A stretch of DNA of 64,000 nt from Nocardia australiensis. Its GTDB lineage: Bacteria > Actinomycetota > Actinomycetes > Mycobacteriales > Mycobacteriaceae. A program made the position numbers and the translations under genes. Below the pieces are notes generated by a model. That model was given only the letters and a program-made list of their open reading frames with translations, had not been told where the DNA came from and searched no databases. How positions within the stretch are numbered: position 1 is the first letter of the stretch; every line of letters starts with the position of its first letter. Where the stretch lies: contig NZ_JAJFZM010000001.1 of NCBI RefSeq assembly GCF_020733705.1, forward strand, positions 1,488,001-1,552,000, written 5' to 3'. This document shows positions 8,664 to 19,269 of the stretch, piece after piece.

Positions 8664-9479
8664 ATGGCCACGTATTTCGATCCGACGTCATGGTCACCGT
8701 TGCGAGCCATCGACCTCGGCAAGCGCTTGTTCGACCGGTCCCTGCTCGACCAATGGGTTTCCTTCACCACGACCTGGGTGGATCCGGTGGCTGACCTGGG
8801 CTCGGGCGCTGTCACGGCATTGCTGCCCGACGTCCTGATGACAGTACTCAGCGAGGGAATTCTCAGCCGCTTCGATAGCCGGAAGGTCATCGCGACCCTG
8901 CTCGGTCACAAACTGCACGCCACCCTGGATGTGCTCGAGGTCCGCCGCCGTGGCGCCCACTTCCAGACCAAAACCGTCCTGTCCGGAATGTGCTGGGACG
9001 ACCATCCGATCGAGTCGGTGTCGGTGATCGCGCACGGTGTCCGGCTGATCCCCGGCGTGCCGACGAAATTGCGGACCCAACAGCTCGACCTCGACGGCAC
9101 CGTCACCACCGAAGCGCTGGTCGGATGGCTCAACACCCAACCGCTGGACTGGACATTGCAGATCGACGGAAGTGGCCTGATCAAGGCCAAGCACCGACGC
9201 AGGCTGATCAGCGCGCTGGTGGACGCTCGAGTTCGCGACAACCGGCTCACCGTCGACATCCGTCGCGCGAACTGGCTCGGCATCCGAGTACCACGCAGCA
9301 TGCTGCCCACCCCCGCGGCCGAGTTCAACGACCTGCCCAATCAGGCACGCATCGTGGACGCGACCCGCGAGGGCGAACTCGTCCGATTCCGGGTCGAACT
9401 TCCGGAGATCACTGGGTCGTTCGATCTGGCACAGATTCGATCGGCGATCGTGGCCGGTACCACGCTGATCGTCTGCTGA
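8664..9479 (+). CDS. DUF2993/LmeA-like hypothetical protein
   Basis: 271 aa from ATG 8664 (MATYFDPTSW). An upstream in-frame ATG at 8544 would overlap the divergent promoter region and adds a basic, gene-unlike leader, so it was not used. The sequence has alternating beta-strand-like segments (HATLDVLEVRRRGAHFQTKTV, VSVIAHGVRLIPG, LDWTLQIDGSGLIK) reminiscent of the DUF2993 family that includes the mycobacterial lipid-binding protein LmeA. Unlike LmeA it lacks an obvious signal peptide, so it is probably cytoplasmic or membrane-peripheral. Divergent from the mod operon and convergent with pcnA. The function is not established. Confidence 0.6.
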   Translation: MATYFDPTSWSPLRAIDLGKRLFDRSLLDQWVSFTTTWVDPVADLGSGAVTALLPDVLMTVLSEGILSRFDSRKVIATLLGHKLHATLDVLEVRRRGAHFQTKTVLSGMCWDDHPIESVSVIAHGVRLIPGVPTKLRTQQLDLDGTVTTEALVGWLNTQPLDWTLQIDGSGLIKAKHRRRLISALVDARVRDNRLTVDIRRANWLGIRVPRSMLPTPAAEFNDLPNQARIVDATREGELVRFRVELPEITGSFDLAQIRSAIVAGTTLIVC

Positions 9480-9503
9480 CCCGCGTGGGCACCGAAACCG
9501 CTT

Positions 9504-10937
9504 TCAGCTCTGCGATTTCCACCATGCCAGCAATGCGGCCTCGGCCTCGTCTCTGCTGAGCGGTCCGCGATCCAGGCGCAATTCCTTCAGGAAGCGCCAC
9601 GCCCTGCCGACATCCGGGCCGGCCCGCAGGCCGAGCAATTCCATGATGGCGTTGCCATCCAGATCCGGGCGGACCCGGTCCAGATCCTCCTGCTCCTGGA
9701 GCGTCGCGATGCGCGACTCCAGCTCGTCGTAGGTCGCGCGCAATGCGGCCGCCCGGCGCTTATTGCGGGTAGTGCAGTCGGCGCGGACCAGCTTGTGCAG
9801 CCGAGGCAGCAAATCGCCCGCGTCCGTGACATATCGACGCACCGCCGAATCCGTCCACTGGCCCTTGCCGTAACCGTGAAACCGCAAGTGCAGGAACACG
9901 AGCCGGGCCACATCCTCGGTGAACTGCTTGGGGTACTTCAGTGCCCGCATCCGCCTACGCACCATCTTCGCGCCAACCACCTCATGGTGGTGGAAGCTGA
10001 CGCCGCCGCCGGGCTCATTGCGCTTGGTATCCGGCTTGCCGATGTCGTGCAGTAGCGCCGCCCAGCGCAGCACCAAATCGGGATCGCCCGCCTCCTGATC
10101 GATGGCCTGCTCGAGCACGGTCAGCGAATGCCAGTACACGTCCTTGTGCTGGTGATGCTCGTCGATCTCCAGCTTCATCTCCGGGACCTCCGGCAACACG
10201 CGTTGGGCCAGACCGGTCTCGCACATGATGTTGATGCCGTCGATGGGATGGGCGGACGCTACCAGTTTGTCCAATTCGGTCCGAACCCTCTCGGCGGTGA
10301 TCCGATCGATCTCCGGAGCCATCGCGGTAATCGCCGCCCGCACCCTCGGATGCAGATCGAAGCCTAGTTGCGCGACGAAACGAGCCGCCCGCAGCATGCG
10401 CAGCGGGTCGTCGTGGAACGAATCCTCCGGCGCCGCAGGGGTATCCAGCATCCCCTCGAGCAGCGCGTCCATTCCGCCGAGCGGGTCGACGAACTCCATC
10501 GCCCCGTCCGCGCCGATCCGCACCGCCATCGCGTTCACCGTGAAATCCCGGCGCACCAGATCACCCTGAAGCGTGTCGCCGAAGGTCACCTCCGGATTGC
10601 GCGACACGCGGTCGTAAGCGTCACTGCGAAAGGTGGTGATCTCCAACTGCTGGTCGGCCTTGGACGCGCTGACCGTTCCGAACGCCAGCCCACCGGTATC
10701 CCACAGATGATCGGCCCACCCACGCAGCATCTCCTGCACCTGCTCCGGCCGCGCATCGGTGGTGAAATCCAGATCGGTCCCCAACCTGCCGATCACCGCA
10801 TCCCGCACACTGCCCCCCACCAGGTACAGCTCGTGCCCGCCTGCCGCGAACAGCTCACCCAGCGGCGTCAGTACATCAGACAACCTCCCAAGTGTGACCG
10901 CGGCCGCGGCCAGCAATCGGGTACGTCGATCCTGCAC
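9504..10937 (-). CDS. pcnA: CCA tRNA nucleotidyltransferase
   Basis: About 477 aa. N-terminal nucleotidyltransferase head: YLVGGSVRDAVIGRLGTDLDF with the metal-binding D-x-D, then GDLVRRDFTVNAMAV and RMLRAARFVAQLGF. C-terminal HD domain: LHDIGKPDTKRNEPGGGVSFHHHEVVGA. Adds or repairs the 3' CCA end of tRNAs; the HD domain may give phosphatase or phosphodiesterase activity. Start placed at GTG 10937 because TGAGGA precedes it at good spacing; GTG 10964 is the alternative. The open frame continues to 11696 but the added residues are not gene-like. Divergent from mutT4, as in Mycobacterium. Confidence 0.93.
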   Translation of the reverse strand: MQDRRTRLLAAAAVTLGRLSDVLTPLGELFAAGGHELYLVGGSVRDAVIGRLGTDLDFTTDARPEQVQEMLRGWADHLWDTGGLAFGTVSASKADQQLEITTFRSDAYDRVSRNPEVTFGDTLQGDLVRRDFTVNAMAVRIGADGAMEFVDPLGGMDALLEGMLDTPAAPEDSFHDDPLRMLRAARFVAQLGFDLHPRVRAAITAMAPEIDRITAERVRTELDKLVASAHPIDGINIMCETGLAQRVLPEVPEMKLEIDEHHQHKDVYWHSLTVLEQAIDQEAGDPDLVLRWAALLHDIGKPDTKRNEPGGGVSFHHHEVVGAKMVRRRMRALKYPKQFTEDVARLVFLHLRFHGYGKGQWTDSAVRRYVTDAGDLLPRLHKLVRADCTTRNKRRAAALRATYDELESRIATLQEQEDLDRVRPDLDGNAIMELLGLRAGPDVGRAWRFLKELRLDRGPLSRDEAEAALLAWWKSQS

Positions 10938-11130
10938 AGCATCCTCAGACTGGGGCGAAACCACGAATGAGCAGCTTACCGAGCCCCCACAACCCCCATC
11001 CCAGCGCAACCCACCCCACCCACCAACGCACGGCCGTGGGATACGGAAACCGTCAGGTGCCGCACAAACCCACTTACGTGCCCACTCGCCACGACAACAG
11101 GTTTCGAGCGAAGCGAGATCGAGCCCTAAA

Positions 11131-11223
11131 GTTCGCGGCCGGCTCGCGTCCGAGGGGCAAATACGACGCGACGCAGGAGCAAGTATTTGCCCCTCGGACG
11201 TGAGCCATAGGGGCCGCGAACAC
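11131..11223. repeat. Long interrupted inverted repeat in the pcnA-mutT4 spacer
   Basis: The 393-bp spacer 10938-11330 has no gene. Its centre holds a long hairpin: GTTCGCGGCC (11131-11140) pairs with GGCCGCGAAC (11214-11223), and after a 5-nt bulge GGCTC plus CGTCCGAGGGGCAAATAC (11147-11164) pairs with its complement at 11182-11199. One mismatch and one 5-nt bulge interrupt about 33 paired bases around a ~17-nt loop. A second small hairpin (GCGACGCC/GGCGTCGC) follows at 11287-11305. Could be a MITE-like element, an attenuator or a structured RNA. Confidence 0.7.
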
Positions 11224-11330
11224 GCCGCGCCAGCGGCCAAAAGCACAGCACCAACCACTAACGTTCGCAGCCCACACCGCGAACACGCGACGCCGCAGGC
11301 GTCGCAATTCAAACACAGTACGATTGCGGG

Positions 11331-11867
11331 GTGTCTCCGGCCGATCGCGCGAACAGTCGACGCCGCCAGCCTCGGCGCCGCGGTTCGGCCGCCAACGCGG
11401 CGAAACCGCGCATGCGTACAGTGCGGGAGACCTCGGCAGGTGGGTTGGTGGTCGACGGGCTCGATGGGCCGCGGGAAAAACGTACTGCCGCGCTGATCGG
11501 GCGTACCGACCGTCGCGGGCGGTTGCTGTGGTCGCTGCCGAAGGGACATATCGAGGAAGGTGAGACCTCCGAGCAAACCGCGATCCGTGAGGTTGCCGAG
11601 GAGACCGGGATCAACGGTGTCGTTGTCGCCGAATTGGGCAGCATCGATTATTGGTTCGTTACCGAGGGTCGCCGGGTACACAAGACCGTGCATCATTTTC
11701 TATTGCGTTCGATCGGTGGTGAACTGTCCGACGCGGACGTCGAAGTCACCCAGGTTGCGTGGGTTCCGTTGAGCGAGCTGGATTCTCGGCTCGCGTACGC
11801 CGACGAACGCCGTTTGGCCGAGGTGGCGAATCGAATGATCGACCGGATGGAGACCGGCAAGCGATGA
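11331..11867 (+). CDS. mutT4: NUDIX hydrolase, MutT4-type
   Basis: 178 aa from GTG 11331. The first ~25 residues are Arg-rich and likely disordered. The NUDIX box reads [20 protein letters not shown] with the following TGI, matching G-x5-E-x7-R-E-x2-E-E-x-G. The segments [20 protein letters not shown] and [16 protein letters not shown] residues, and the [20 protein letters not shown] block, closely resemble mycobacterial MutT4 (Rv3908). It hydrolyses a nucleoside diphosphate linked to another moiety; the exact substrate is not settled. Its stop overlaps the start of the next gene (ATGA), so the two are translationally coupled. Confidence 0.88.
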   Translation: MSPADRANSRRRQPRRRGSAANAAKPRMRTVRETSAGGLVVDGLDGPREKRTAALIGRTDRRGRLLWSLPKGHIEEGETSEQTAIREVAEETGINGVVVAELGSIDYWFVTEGRRVHKTVHHFLLRSIGGELSDADVEVTQVAWVPLSELDSRLAYADERRLAEVANRMIDRMETGKR

Positions 11868-14521
11868 CGCGTGGACTGTTCCGGATCATCGTGGCGGTCC
11901 TGACCATTCTCGGCTCGGTGACGGTGGCTCCGATGTTGTTCGCCGAGCAGGCGGGCGCACAGCCGACCGGTTCGAGTGGTTCCACGACGCCCAAGTTTCT
12001 TAAGCTGTCGCTCGATTCGGTGACTCCGACGACGGTGACGACGATCGGCGATGCGGTGCTTACGGTGTCGGGGACGGTCACCAATATCGGTGACCGCGTC
12101 GTCGACGATGTGAGTGTGCGTATGCAGCGCGCTGATCCGGTGTCGTCGCCGAGTGTGCTGCGTTCGACGTTGCGTCTCGATCAGGCCAGCTACGACGTGA
12201 GTGGTCCGTTCGAGGATGTTGTGGACCGGTTGACTCCGGGACAGCGCAAGCAGTTCACATTGACGATCCCGCTGCGCCCAGATGGTAGTGAGTCGGCCAC
12301 GTCGTTGGATATCACCGCACCGGGTGTCTATCCGTTGTTGCTGAATGTGAACGGTGAGCCTGCGTACGGCAGTCAGGCTCGGCTCGATGATGCCCGATTC
12401 CTGCTTCCGGTCCTCGGTGTGCCGCCCGCGCCGAGCGGCGACGCGGACAGCGGTCCGGCGCCCGCCGCGACGGACGCTCCGGTTGCGACGACGCTGGTGT
12501 GGCCGTTGGCGGATCGACCTCGGCTGGTCGCGGGTAATCCCGGATCGGTGAATGGGAAGGTCGAACTCACCGACGACGAGTTGGCGGCCTCGCTCGGCAA
12601 GGGCGGGCGCCTCGATCAGTTACTCGGGGCACTGGAAGCTGCAGTCGGCACCACCGTCAGCCATGATCGGGACCTGGCGACGGCCGTCTGTATTGCGGTC
12701 GATCCGGACCTGTTGATCACGGCGCAGGCGATGACAAAGGGTTATCGCGTGCTGGCCAGCCCGTCGGACCCCGACGGTGCGACCAGAGCGGGCACCGGTA
12801 ACGATCAGGCACAGGCCTGGCTGGATCGGTTGCGCGCTCTCGCCAGTTCGATGTGCACAGTGGCGTTGCCCTTCGCGCAGGTGGACATAACGGCGTTGGC
12901 CGCGGTGAACGATCCGGAGCTGTCGGCGCGCGCATTGGACGCGCCTGCCGACATCGTCGATTCCATCCTGTCCACCAGGTCGGTGCGCGGGGTCAGTCTG
13001 CCCGATTCCGGCAGCATCGACGCGGGCGCGGGAATGCTGTTGCGTAACCACGGTTTCGGAACCGCCGTTGTCGCCGATACCGGCGCTGTCCCGGTCGGTA
13101 CCGCTGGGCAGGGTGATCCCGCGTCCGCGACGGGCAGCACCGACCAAATGAGCCCCGACAGCGAGACCTCGCTGAACAAAACCACGTCCCTTCCGGTGAT
13201 TCCCGAGCCCGCGACACCTGACGTGGTCCGGCTGCCCGAGATCAGCGTCACGCAGGCACCCACTGCCAACGCCACCACATCGACTGATACCGCTGCCCCC
13301 ACCACGTCGGCAGACCCGACGAGCCAGGCTCCCAGTGGCACCTCAACGCCTACCAGCGCAACCCCGCCCGCGAGCCCGCCCACCGATCCGGCCTTGCACG
13401 CCGCGACCTTCGATATCTGGTCAGCGACCGCACTGGCGGCGGTCGGCTCGAATCCGCCGACGCCGACGTTCACGCCGGCGCAAGTGCGCTACGACGTCAC
13501 CCATGACTCACGGATGGCCCGGCTGCAGGACGCGCTCGGCGCTATCTCGTGGACCGCCCTGAACCCGCAGCCGGATCGGCCGCGCTCGACGCTGCTGGTG
13601 CCACCACAGCAGTGGGGAGCCAATCGGGACGAGGCGACCGCGCTACTGCGCCAGGTAGATCTGCTGATCCACAACAATCTCGCGACACCGCGCGCACTGC
13701 ACGAACTACTGGCCGAACCGCCGGACGGGCAACCGTACGAACTGGACTATTTGCCGCAAGCCTCGCAGGACGCGGTTCCTGGCCGTTTCGTACTGCCCAC
13801 GCACGATCAGGGACACCGAATCACCGAACTGATGCGCGCGATGGTCGAGGTGCCCGAATCCGAGCCGACGCCACGGCAGTATCTGACCCCGTTGCGCGAT
13901 GACCTGCTGCGCGTAATGACCCTGTCCGATCGCCGCAGCGGCGATGCCGCCCAACCTGATACCGCGGCACAGCGGCGGCTCGACCAGACCACACAGACAC
14001 TGGACAACCTGCATCACTCGGTCACGGTGCTACCGCCGGGCGGGGTGTACACGCTCGCCTCCGAGCAGAGCCCGTTGCTGCTTGTCGCTCGTAACGAGTT
14101 GCCGGTCGCGATCCGGGTGCGATTCCGCATAGAAGCACCCGTCGAGACGAAGATCACCGATATCGGCGAACAGACGCTGCCACCCACCGGAACTCGTTCC
14201 TTCCAGATTCCGACCGAGGTGAGCGATAGCCGTAACCTGGTCATTCCCATCTCCCTTACCACGTCCGACGGAATCCCGCTCGGCAATCCCACATCGGTTT
14301 CGGTTCGTTCGAACGCTTACGGTCAGGCCCTGGCAATAATTACCGCGAGTGCCGGAGTATTGCTGTTCCTGTTGGTCGGGCGCCGGTTGTGGCGTCGGTT
14401 CCGCGAACAGCCGGATCCGGCCGACGAGGGTTTCGAGCCGGAAACCCAGCGCCGGATCAACAGGTTCCGGCGTGCGCGGAAACAGGTACTACAGCAGCGG
14501 GAGCAGCAGGAGGCGCGATGA
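11864..14521 (+). CDS. DUF6049 family membrane-anchored extracytoplasmic protein
   Basis: 885 aa from ATG 11864, overlapping the mutT4 stop. A signal sequence ([20 protein letters not shown]) is followed by an Ig-like domain ([20 protein letters not shown]), a large domain with a Thr/Ser/Pro-rich insert near residues 420-510, and a second Ig-like region. A single C-terminal helix ([18 protein letters not shown]) is followed by a basic cytoplasmic tail. This is the equivalent of Rv3909 in the same position between mutT4 and murJ, which suggests a role in cell-envelope assembly with the flippase encoded next. The biochemical function is unknown. Confidence 0.85.
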   Translation: MTRGLFRIIVAVLTILGSVTVAPMLFAEQAGAQPTGSSGSTTPKFLKLSLDSVTPTTVTTIGDAVLTVSGTVTNIGDRVVDDVSVRMQRADPVSSPSVLRSTLRLDQASYDVSGPFEDVVDRLTPGQRKQFTLTIPLRPDGSESATSLDITAPGVYPLLLNVNGEPAYGSQARLDDARFLLPVLGVPPAPSGDADSGPAPAATDAPVATTLVWPLADRPRLVAGNPGSVNGKVELTDDELAASLGKGGRLDQLLGALEAAVGTTVSHDRDLATAVCIAVDPDLLITAQAMTKGYRVLASPSDPDGATRAGTGNDQAQAWLDRLRALASSMCTVALPFAQVDITALAAVNDPELSARALDAPADIVDSILSTRSVRGVSLPDSGSIDAGAGMLLRNHGFGTAVVADTGAVPVGTAGQGDPASATGSTDQMSPDSETSLNKTTSLPVIPEPATPDVVRLPEISVTQAPTANATTSTDTAAPTTSADPTSQAPSGTSTPTSATPPASPPTDPALHAATFDIWSATALAAVGSNPPTPTFTPAQVRYDVTHDSRMARLQDALGAISWTALNPQPDRPRSTLLVPPQQWGANRDEATALLRQVDLLIHNNLATPRALHELLAEPPDGQPYELDYLPQASQDAVPGRFVLPTHDQGHRITELMRAMVEVPESEPTPRQYLTPLRDDLLRVMTLSDRRSGDAAQPDTAAQRRLDQTTQTLDNLHHSVTVLPPGGVYTLASEQSPLLLVARNELPVAIRVRFRIEAPVETKITDIGEQTLPPTGTRSFQIPTEVSDSRNLVIPISLTTSDGIPLGNPTSVSVRSNAYGQALAIITASAGVLLFLLVGRRLWRRFREQPDPADEGFEPETQRRINRFRRARKQVLQQREQQEAR

Positions 14522-14782
14522 GCGCCCGCGAGACGCAGGAGGCACGGTGAGGGTCACGCGCGACACGCGCTCGCAGCAGGCTCGCAAAATCCTCTCACCT
14601 GCATCGATTGGATGTCTCGCGGTAGGAGATGGCACAGTGGGGGACAATTGCACCGCGCTCTCATCGGTGCCGATCGGTGGGGGGCGACTGGGAGATCCGA
14701 GGAGTCATGGTGAGCGCAGTCCGCGAAATGTCACTCACCGCACCTCCGGGATACAGCTGTTCGCGCGGGTACAGGAGGCATG

Positions 14783-17700
14783 ATGAGCGACGATGACTCA
14801 CTCGCTCATCGGCATCCCAGCGATCGGCGCGACGGACCACCGGTCCGTCGCGCTCCGATGGCCCCGTGGGAAAGACAGCGGTCGGCGCAGGACCCGGAGA
14901 TGAGTCCCGACGACCCCTACGGCGCCCCCGGCAGGCCCGCGCCCAGGATCAGTCATCCAGCCGCGCCGCCGCAGCCAGGTCAGCGGATGCCGCCGCCTTC
15001 CGGACCGATTCCGCGTCAGCAGGTTCCACCGCAGCGCCAGGCGCCGCGGCCGCACCCGGGTCAGCGTCAGTATCCGGCGCCGCCGCCGCAGGGTTCCGGG
15101 CAACCCCGGCCGCTCCCGCCGAACCAGACGCGTCCAGGTCCAGCACAACCCAGTCGCATGCCACCGGAGCGTTTCGCCGCGCCGCCACAGGCGCGGCCAC
15201 AGCATTACCCGCCACCGCAGCGGCAGCAGCAACCGCCCGCCCAGCGTGTTGAATCGGCCAACCGCCCGACGACTCGGGAGATGGCGGCCCAATCGGCGAC
15301 GGCTACCGAGGAACCGAAGCAGAGCGCGAACGCGAGGCTGCTCAAGGACTCCGGGTCGATCGCGTTCGCCACGCTGGTCAGTCGCATCACCGGATTCGGC
15401 AAGCAACTTCTTCTGCTCACGGTGCTCGGCCCCGCCATTGCCAGTTCGTTCACCTCCGCCAGCCTGATCCCGAACATGATCACCGAGTTGGTGCTCGGCG
15501 CGGTGCTCACCGCGATGGTGGTGCCGACGCTGGTCCGCGCCGAACAGGAGGATGCCGATGGCGGCACCGCCTTTGTCCGGCGCCTGGTGACGGCCGCGTT
15601 CTCGGTACTCGCCGCGGCGGCACTGTTGGCGACCGCCGCGGCGCCGATCCTGGCGACCCATGTGTTCGTGTCGTCTGACGGCAAGGTCAATACCGAGCTG
15701 ACCACCGCGTTGACCTTCCTACTGCTACCCGCCATCCTCTTCTACGGCATGTCGGCGCTGTTCACCGCGATTCTGAATACACGCCAAGTGTTCAAGCCCG
15801 GCGCCTGGGCGCCGGTACTGAACAACCTTGTCGTGCTTGTCGCGCTCGGCCTCTACGCACTTACACCGGGTGAAATCACCCTGAACCCGGTGCGGATGAG
15901 CGACCCGAAGTTGCTCGTGCTCGGCTGTGGCGTCACCCTCGGCGTGATCACCCAGGCGGTGAGTCTGCTGCCCGCTATCCGCAGGGCGGGCATCGATCTG
16001 CGCCCACTGTGGGGCGTCGATGCGCGGCTCAAGCAATTCGGCACCATGGGCGGCGCCATAATTCTTTACGTGCTGATCAGCCAGGTCGGCCTCATTTTCG
16101 CCAACAACATTTCCTCGCATGCCGACGAAGCCGGGCCGGCGATCTACTCACAGGCATGGCTGCTGCTCCAGTTGCCCTACGGCATCCTCGGCGTCACCCT
16201 GTTGACCGCGATCATGCCCCGCCTGAGCCGCAACGCCGCCGCCAACGACACACCTGCGGTGGTCGACGACCTCTCCGTAGCGACCCGGTTGACGATGATC
16301 GCGTTGATCCCGGTCGTCACCTTCCTCACCCTCGCCGGACCGCAGGTCGGTGAGGGCCTGTTCGGCTACGCGCGCTTCGCCGACGATGCCGCACGCCTCG
16401 GCCACGCGGTCAGCTGGTCGGCGTTCGCCCTGATCCCGTATTCGCTGGTGCTGATCCACCTGCGGGTGTTCTACGCCCGAGAGCAGGCCTGGACACCCAC
16501 CTGGATCATCCTCGGGATCACCGGCGTCAAGATACTGTTTTCCGCGCTGGCGCCAGTCGTCGCGAGTACCAGCGAGCAGGTTGTGATCGTGCTCGGCGTC
16601 GCCACCGGCCTCGGCTTCACCGCGGGCGCGGTCATCGGCGGCTACCTGCTGCACCGCAGTCTCGGCGATCTGCGCATGGCCAACGTCAGTCGCACGGTAA
16701 CCCGAGTGGTGCTGGCCTCGATCGCCGGTGGCGCGGTCATGCTGATCGTGAACAAAGTACTTGGGCTGGACCGGCTCTCGGGCGGGATCAGTTCGCTCGT
16801 CGGCGTCGCGGTCTCGGCGATCGTGATGTTCGCCGTCGCGTTCGGGCTCATGCGGCTGGCTGGTATCCCGGAAATCGTCGGGATCACCGTCGCGATTTCG
16901 CGCCGCCTCGGCCTCACGCCGCCCGCACCGGATCTCGACCTCGAGGGCCCGGTCGAGGATGATTACGCAACGCAAGTCTTCCGTAGGCCGGACCCCTACG
17001 CATACCCTCAGTTCGACCCGTACATGGATGCCCAGACCATGGTGCTCCCCGTGATCAGAGCCGATGCCGTTGACCTCACCGGCATGGGTGAGTTCCCGTA
17101 CCCTGTTCGGCAGAGAAGCACAAGTGGCGAATTCGCCGGAACCTCGACACATCAGGGCGAAGGAGGACCGAGGGTGAGCGACGACGCGGCGGTGGGCGGC
17201 GGCGCCCCAGCCGCCGATTCTTCTGCGGCCACGGCGGGCGGGCTCTCTACCGACTCCCCGCTCGCGGCCTCGGATGCGTCGGATCCTGCGTACACGAATC
17301 AGGGGGCCGATACCGGCCCACCGGATCGGGACGCGGGTCCGGGAGCCGGCGAGGGGCAGCCCCATGTGCCCGAGCGTGATCCGATGTACGACACCGGAAT
17401 GATTCCGATTCCGCCACAGCTACCGCCTGCTGAGCGTGACGCGGGCGGTCGACGAACTCCGCGCGGCCCCAAGCTGATTCCCGGCGCCTCGGTGGCGGGC
17501 GGACGTTACCGGCTGCTTGCCGGTCACGGCGGCGCCCGCGGCCTCGAGTTCTGGCAGGCCCTCGATATCAAGCTCGACCGTGAGGTCGCGCTGACCTTCG
17601 TCGACGCCGATCAGAAGTCCAGTGAGAACTCCGGCCATGATGGCCCGCAGGCGATCCTGTCGCGCACGCTGCGCCTCGGCCGAATCAACTCACCGGGTCT

Positions 17701-18988
17701 GGCACGCGTGCTCGACGTGGTTCGCGGCAGCTCCGGCGGCATCGTCGTCGCCGAGTGGACCCCGGGCCGATCACTGCGTGAAATGGCCGAGACGGTGCCC
17801 TCACCGATCGGTGCGGCCCGCGCGGTCCGTGCCCTCGCCTCGGCCGCCGAACTGGCCCACCGTGGCGGCGGATCGCTCTCGATCGATCACCCGGACCGGA
17901 TTCGGATCAGCGCGTCCGGCGACGCGGTCCTCGCCTTCCCGGGCACCCTCGCCGATTCCGACGCGCAATCGGATGTCCGTGGTCTCGGTGCGATGCTGTA
18001 CGCGCTGATCACCGCGCGCTGGCCGATCCGCACCGGCGGGGTCACCGGCACCGAGACGATAGGCGGACTCCGGCTGGCTGATTTCGGCCCGGACGGTACG
18101 CCGGTCGAGCCGCGGCAGATTCGCCCGGAGGTACCGTTCGAAATCTCCGCCGTCGCGGTGCGATCGCTGGAATCGAACAAGGGCGTCCGCACGGCCGCGA
18201 CCGTTCAGCACGTGCTCGAACAGGCGTCGGTGGTTGATCAGAAGACCGATTTCATTCCCGTGTTGCGCCTCGGTCAGCGCCAGTCGGCACACGTCGACGA
18301 GTCGCTGGCAGATCCGGAGTTGCTTGCGGCGGAACGAGAACGCTCGCAGCGGATGATGTGGATCATGGTCGGGCTAGGCATTCTGGCCGCCCTTGTGGTC
18401 GGCATCGTGATCTGGTGGATGGTCAGCGTCTTCGCGCCGGGCGCGTCCGACGCGCCACTCAATGAGCAACGCAATATCGGCCTTACTACCAATAGCGCGC
18501 CCCCAGCGGCATCCGGTCCAGCGGCAACCCCCAACACGCCCGCGGGCGGCGTACCGCTCACGGTCGCCCAGGTGTCGGTGTTCTCGCCGGAGGGCACGCC
18601 CGACGGCGTCGGCAAGGTCGGGGCGGTGCTCGACCACGATCCGGGCACCCGGTGGCACACCGACCAGTACTTCCAGCAGTTCCCGGCCCTCAAGAAGGGG
18701 GTCGGGCTGCTGGCGACACTACCGAGCCCGGCGAAGTTGACGAACGTATCGATCAACTCGCCGAGCGCGGGTACCACGGTGGAAATCCGGACCTCACCGA
18801 CCGCATCGCCGACGCTCGACCAGACCCAGCTGATCGGTTCCGCGCGACTAAGTGACGGGGTCACCGACATTCCGGTTCGCACCGATCAGTCCGCTCGCTA
18901 TGTGCTCGTCTGGATCACCGGATTGGGGAATTCCGGCGGTCAGTTCCAAACGGCAATCGCCGATCTTCAACTCGACGCCGCGCCTTAA
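14783..18988 (+). CDS. murJ: Lipid II flippase MurJ fused to a pseudokinase and extracytoplasmic sensor-like domain
   Basis: About 1,400 aa. ATG 14783 is preferred over ATG 14780 because AGGAGG ends at 14778. Residues ~1-185 are Pro/Gln-rich. Residues ~190-720 hold the MurJ/MviN core with about 14 helices (GSIAFATLVSRITGFGKQLL at its start). A linker is followed by a kinase-like domain (~890-1150) in which the lysine motif reads EVALTFVD and the DFG position reads LAFPG, so it is a pseudokinase. One helix follows (~1192-1215, MWIMVGLGILAALVVGIVIW), then a ~150-residue discoidin-like exterior domain. It flips lipid II for peptidoglycan synthesis. The layout matches Rv3910, whose pseudokinase recruits FhaA when phosphorylated by PknB. 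Confidence 0.93.
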   Translation: MSDDDSLAHRHPSDRRDGPPVRRAPMAPWERQRSAQDPEMSPDDPYGAPGRPAPRISHPAAPPQPGQRMPPPSGPIPRQQVPPQRQAPRPHPGQRQYPAPPPQGSGQPRPLPPNQTRPGPAQPSRMPPERFAAPPQARPQHYPPPQRQQQPPAQRVESANRPTTREMAAQSATATEEPKQSANARLLKDSGSIAFATLVSRITGFGKQLLLLTVLGPAIASSFTSASLIPNMITELVLGAVLTAMVVPTLVRAEQEDADGGTAFVRRLVTAAFSVLAAAALLATAAAPILATHVFVSSDGKVNTELTTALTFLLLPAILFYGMSALFTAILNTRQVFKPGAWAPVLNNLVVLVALGLYALTPGEITLNPVRMSDPKLLVLGCGVTLGVITQAVSLLPAIRRAGIDLRPLWGVDARLKQFGTMGGAIILYVLISQVGLIFANNISSHADEAGPAIYSQAWLLLQLPYGILGVTLLTAIMPRLSRNAAANDTPAVVDDLSVATRLTMIALIPVVTFLTLAGPQVGEGLFGYARFADDAARLGHAVSWSAFALIPYSLVLIHLRVFYAREQAWTPTWIILGITGVKILFSALAPVVASTSEQVVIVLGVATGLGFTAGAVIGGYLLHRSLGDLRMANVSRTVTRVVLASIAGGAVMLIVNKVLGLDRLSGGISSLVGVAVSAIVMFAVAFGLMRLAGIPEIVGITVAISRRLGLTPPAPDLDLEGPVEDDYATQVFRRPDPYAYPQFDPYMDAQTMVLPVIRADAVDLTGMGEFPYPVRQRSTSGEFAGTSTHQGEGGPRVSDDAAVGGGAPAADSSAATAGGLSTDSPLAASDASDPAYTNQGADTGPPDRDAGPGAGEGQPHVPERDPMYDTGMIPIPPQLPPAERDAGGRRTPRGPKLIPGASVAGGRYRLLAGHGGARGLEFWQALDIKLDREVALTFVDADQKSSENSGHDGPQAILSRTLRLGRINSPGLARVLDVVRGSSGGIVVAEWTPGRSLREMAETVPSPIGAARAVRALASAAELAHRGGGSLSIDHPDRIRISASGDAVLAFPGTLADSDAQSDVRGLGAMLYALITARWPIRTGGVTGTETIGGLRLADFGPDGTPVEPRQIRPEVPFEISAVAVRSLESNKGVRTAATVQHVLEQASVVDQKTDFIPVLRLGQRQSAHVDESLADPELLAAERERSQRMMWIMVGLGILAALVVGIVIWWMVSVFAPGASDAPLNEQRNIGLTTNSAPPAASGPAATPNTPAGGVPLTVAQVSVFSPEGTPDGVGKVGAVLDHDPGTRWHTDQYFQQFPALKKGVGLLATLPSPAKLTNVSINSPSAGTTVEIRTSPTASPTLDQTQLIGSARLSDGVTDIPVRTDQSARYVLVWITGLGNSGGQFQTAIADLQLDAAP

Positions 18989-19269
18989 CCAACGCGTCCG
19001 CCGCCGCACGTGGTCGCACCGTGCCGCCGCAGGAAACGCCGCCCGGCTCAGTTAGCCATGTGTTCGCGAAATCAGCTGCCGCGTAATCACAATTCGGTGT
19101 GAGCACACTGTTGTTGCTGCCGAATCGTTACTGGCGATATGATCTAATCCGCGCTCTCAGCAGGGGAGCTTCCCGGGTTCTGGTGTTTCGATCCTGGATG
19201 CTGCGAAATCTTCGGTGACGGTCAGTCATGCCCGTTCGCCGCCGTGTGCGCTGTCCAAGGGGTTGGCTT

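Noticed and set aside
14349..14783. 144-codon frame between the DUF6049 gene and murJ
   Set aside because: It starts inside the DUF6049 gene in another frame and shows no protein-like features.
16148..17365. 405-codon minus-strand frame opposite murJ
   Set aside because: Charged, low-complexity shadow of the MurJ coding strand.
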